Origin: Echinarachnius parma
Taxonomy: Eukaryota > Echinodermata > Echinoidea > Clypeasteroida > Echinarachniidae
Length of the DNA stretch: 64,000 nucleotides
Assembly: GCA_037951105.1 (NCBI GenBank)
Contig: JBAMJV010003139.1
Coordinates: 1-64,000 of the forward strand
Reading direction: 5' to 3'
The translations under genes were made by a program, and so were the position numbers. Shown here piece after piece: positions 61,800 through 64,000 of the stretch. The notes beneath the pieces were generated by a model. It was given only the letters and a program-made list of their open reading frames with translations. It made no database searches and was not told the origin of the DNA. Every line of letters begins with the position of its first letter. Position 1 is the first letter of the stretch.

Positions 61800-64000
61800 C
61801 ATACACACACCAACACATCCTTAAAGGGCACACAGTTTATAATGATCACATGATTACTAGGCGGTTGTATGTATAGTTCATCTTTTATATGAAAACATTT
61901 CCATTATTTATTTATCAGTTAATTTACATGTTTTTAATATGGGTCCCATAGACTCTGCTTAATGGAGCTGGGGGTTACCCTGCAAAAATACAGTAGAAAC
62001 ATACATTAATATACAGATATAACATCCAATTCTATTTCCAATCCAATTTATCATTCTTTAGTTTAATAGACTTTTTTAGACAAACAAGTATGCATCTGTT
62101 ATGATTCTGATCCAATAAACTAAATCTACAGTTTTAAAAATGTTCATGAAATTTAACACTGGTTTATGAGCTTCACATATGGAAAAAGACAAACATTTAA
62201 TAATACGTGCAAAGCAAAATGCCATTTGGCATTTGGTATAGTAGTGTAAATATTTTAGTATTCATTTTTTGACGAAAACAAAACTGTTTTTAAAAATCGT
62301 CCACATTGAAACAAATTTTACTGGAATTTAAAGATATAGTAAAGCCAATCACATTTTGAAAAAAAAATGCAAATGATTTTGAAATACAGTTTTGGGATAT
62401 TTACTGTTTATCAAATTTATACTACTGTGAAATATATTTTTACTATTTTTTACTGGTAAATGTTCTTTTTAGACAATGTCCAAGTCAAAATGCTTTAAAG
62501 TGGGAAACAACGAAAAGAAAACATTTGGCACAAAACAATATTCGCAAAAGACGATGTTAAAGAATGACATTTCAATAGAAAAGAACTTTGGCAAACACAA
62601 TATAACATTTCTTCTCTTGAATGAAAATAAAAATAAGAAGAATATCTCACACAAATTGTTCAAATATTTCATATAAAAATCTCCTTATTTATAAAAAAAA
62701 AAGAGGACATAATTTGCCTGAAATCCAGTTTCAGAAAAAAAAAACATCTTGCAACCGTTCCCACCACCTAAAGAACATAAATTGTCAGGCACCGAAAGCA
62801 AATTGTATCTAGCTAGGATTTAATACATGTAGTAATCAATTATTGAGCTAAATTGCTAAATCAGACAAATTTATTCTAAAGTTGATATGTTTGTGGTATC
62901 AAGACCAATCTACATACATGTACTCCAATACCAGCAACATCATCTTTTATAGGAGACATACTCCGTACAAGACGGATAATGAAGCGCACTATTGATAATT
63001 TCCGAAATCAAATGAATGATGAAAGTGACATGATTATTAGCCTGATAAAACATCAGTTATCAAGTTTTGTGGAAAGCATGTGGTAGGTCTGATGAAACTA
63101 ATTAACAACTATTCCAACAAATATCAACTGGATGATGATTTGTTTTTGGTGTAATACTGTTTCCATAGACCCCTGGACTCCATGCACTCGAAGCGGCTCA
63201 GACTTTACGCATTTGCAATTTGGGGTCCCCCTTTGTAGGATTCCTGGACCACTGGTCAATCTGACATATAAACTAGATTATATTAAAACTAACTATTATT
63301 CAACTTTGGTGGAAAGTTCTCCAATGTGATCCTAAATTCTTAATATTCAGAATGTAATTCAGCATTTGAAGTTAAATTTGAATTCAAGTGAAATGCTCAG
63401 AACATTTGATCTACGTGTAAGAAGTGGTGCAGCAAAGGTGAGAGTTTATATGAAACAAAACACAACTATGATTCACTTAGTTCAGATGCTATGGTGAAAA
63501 TAGCACTTTCAAATTAGCACAGAAGATGCAGGTGAAGAAGAAACTGTGGAAACTACGGCATATAAAAAACAAAAACAGCACATCCCTGCAAGATAAGACC
63601 CTAGGGAGGTTGCATACTTAATGTTTAAACAGCACAAAATCTTTTTTTGCAAACGTATCAGTTGATATTTCAGACCAATCAATATAAAAAAAGCAAAAGA
63701 GCACCGTTCATATATCATCTGTTTTACATAAATAATGTTAATATACCATCCCTTTTACAATGAAACTTTCATATGGAGCCTGTGTTTCACATAAAATAAT
63801 TTAAAAATGTGCCTATCACCCTTTCTGCGCTAATTGTTGTTTACCAAATGAATAAAGGGCACTTTTATTATAACATAATCACTCACTTCTATGAGCATAT
63901 AAGTCATTAACCAGTTGTAGAATTAATTTCTTTTTTTATAACTCACAGATCCTAACACACCTATTGTTGAGCTTTGTGAACAAATTTGGTAAATGAAATA
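61800..64000 (+). other. Right end of window, no gene recognised
   Basis: ATATGGGTCCCATAGACTCT and GGAGCTGGGGGTTACCCTGC at about 61938-61985 look like a LINE 3' end on the minus strand, but no RT is seen nearby. The rest is AT-rich, with only short chance ORFs rich in Lys, Asn and Ile. Confidence 0.4.

Overview
This is eukaryotic genomic DNA: it is AT-rich, has long introns and GT-AG splice sites, and is packed with MITEs, a tRNA-derived SINE, a LINE and fold-back elements. The repeat types (a tRNA-derived SINE ending in ATT repeats, a fold-back element whose long inverted arms are short tandem repeats, many TTAA-flanked MITEs) suggest a marine deuterostome, most likely a sea urchin or other echinoderm. 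That assignment is an inference. The one confident gene is a B-RAF-type serine/threonine kinase on the + strand, of which I resolve 17 exons between 246 and 51173. All junctions keep the phase and encode 741 residues: the BRAF-specific N-terminal helical region, the Ras-binding domain, the cysteine-rich zinc domain with all eight ligands, the CR2 14-3-3 site, a linker, the complete kinase domain and the C-terminal 14-3-3 site. The start codon and promoter lie left of the window.

Layout. 1-4613: exons 1-2 and intron 1. 4614-24769: a 20-kb intron 2 holding SINEs, MITEs, tandem repeats, a tRNA-like sequence, a 1.9-kb fold-back element (18981-20869), and a 2.9-kb array that repeats the splice acceptor and first codons of exon 3. 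24770-31839: exons 3-6 (RBD, CRD, CR2). 31840-38521: intron 6, carrying a dead sense-strand LINE broken by two younger DNA elements. 38522-45159: exons 7-10 (linker and P-loop). 46199-51173: exons 11-17 (rest of the kinase). 51174-64000: 3' UTR and intergenic repeats, including a LINE reverse-transcriptase relic and a nested palindrome with its own near-empty insertion site next to it. No second gene is supported there.

The most unusual feature is a set of exon echoes. At least nine of the 17 exons (2, 3, 5, 9, 10, 12, 14, 15, 16) have one or more partial, mostly broken copies in the adjacent introns, often with the flanking intron edge and its splice site. Most carry stops or lack a splice site. 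One (44316-44408) is an open, in-phase 93-nt cassette with a good donor, and could still be used. I found no evidence for a new multi-gene system. The echoes, the fold-back element and the nested palindrome are the parts most worth following up.
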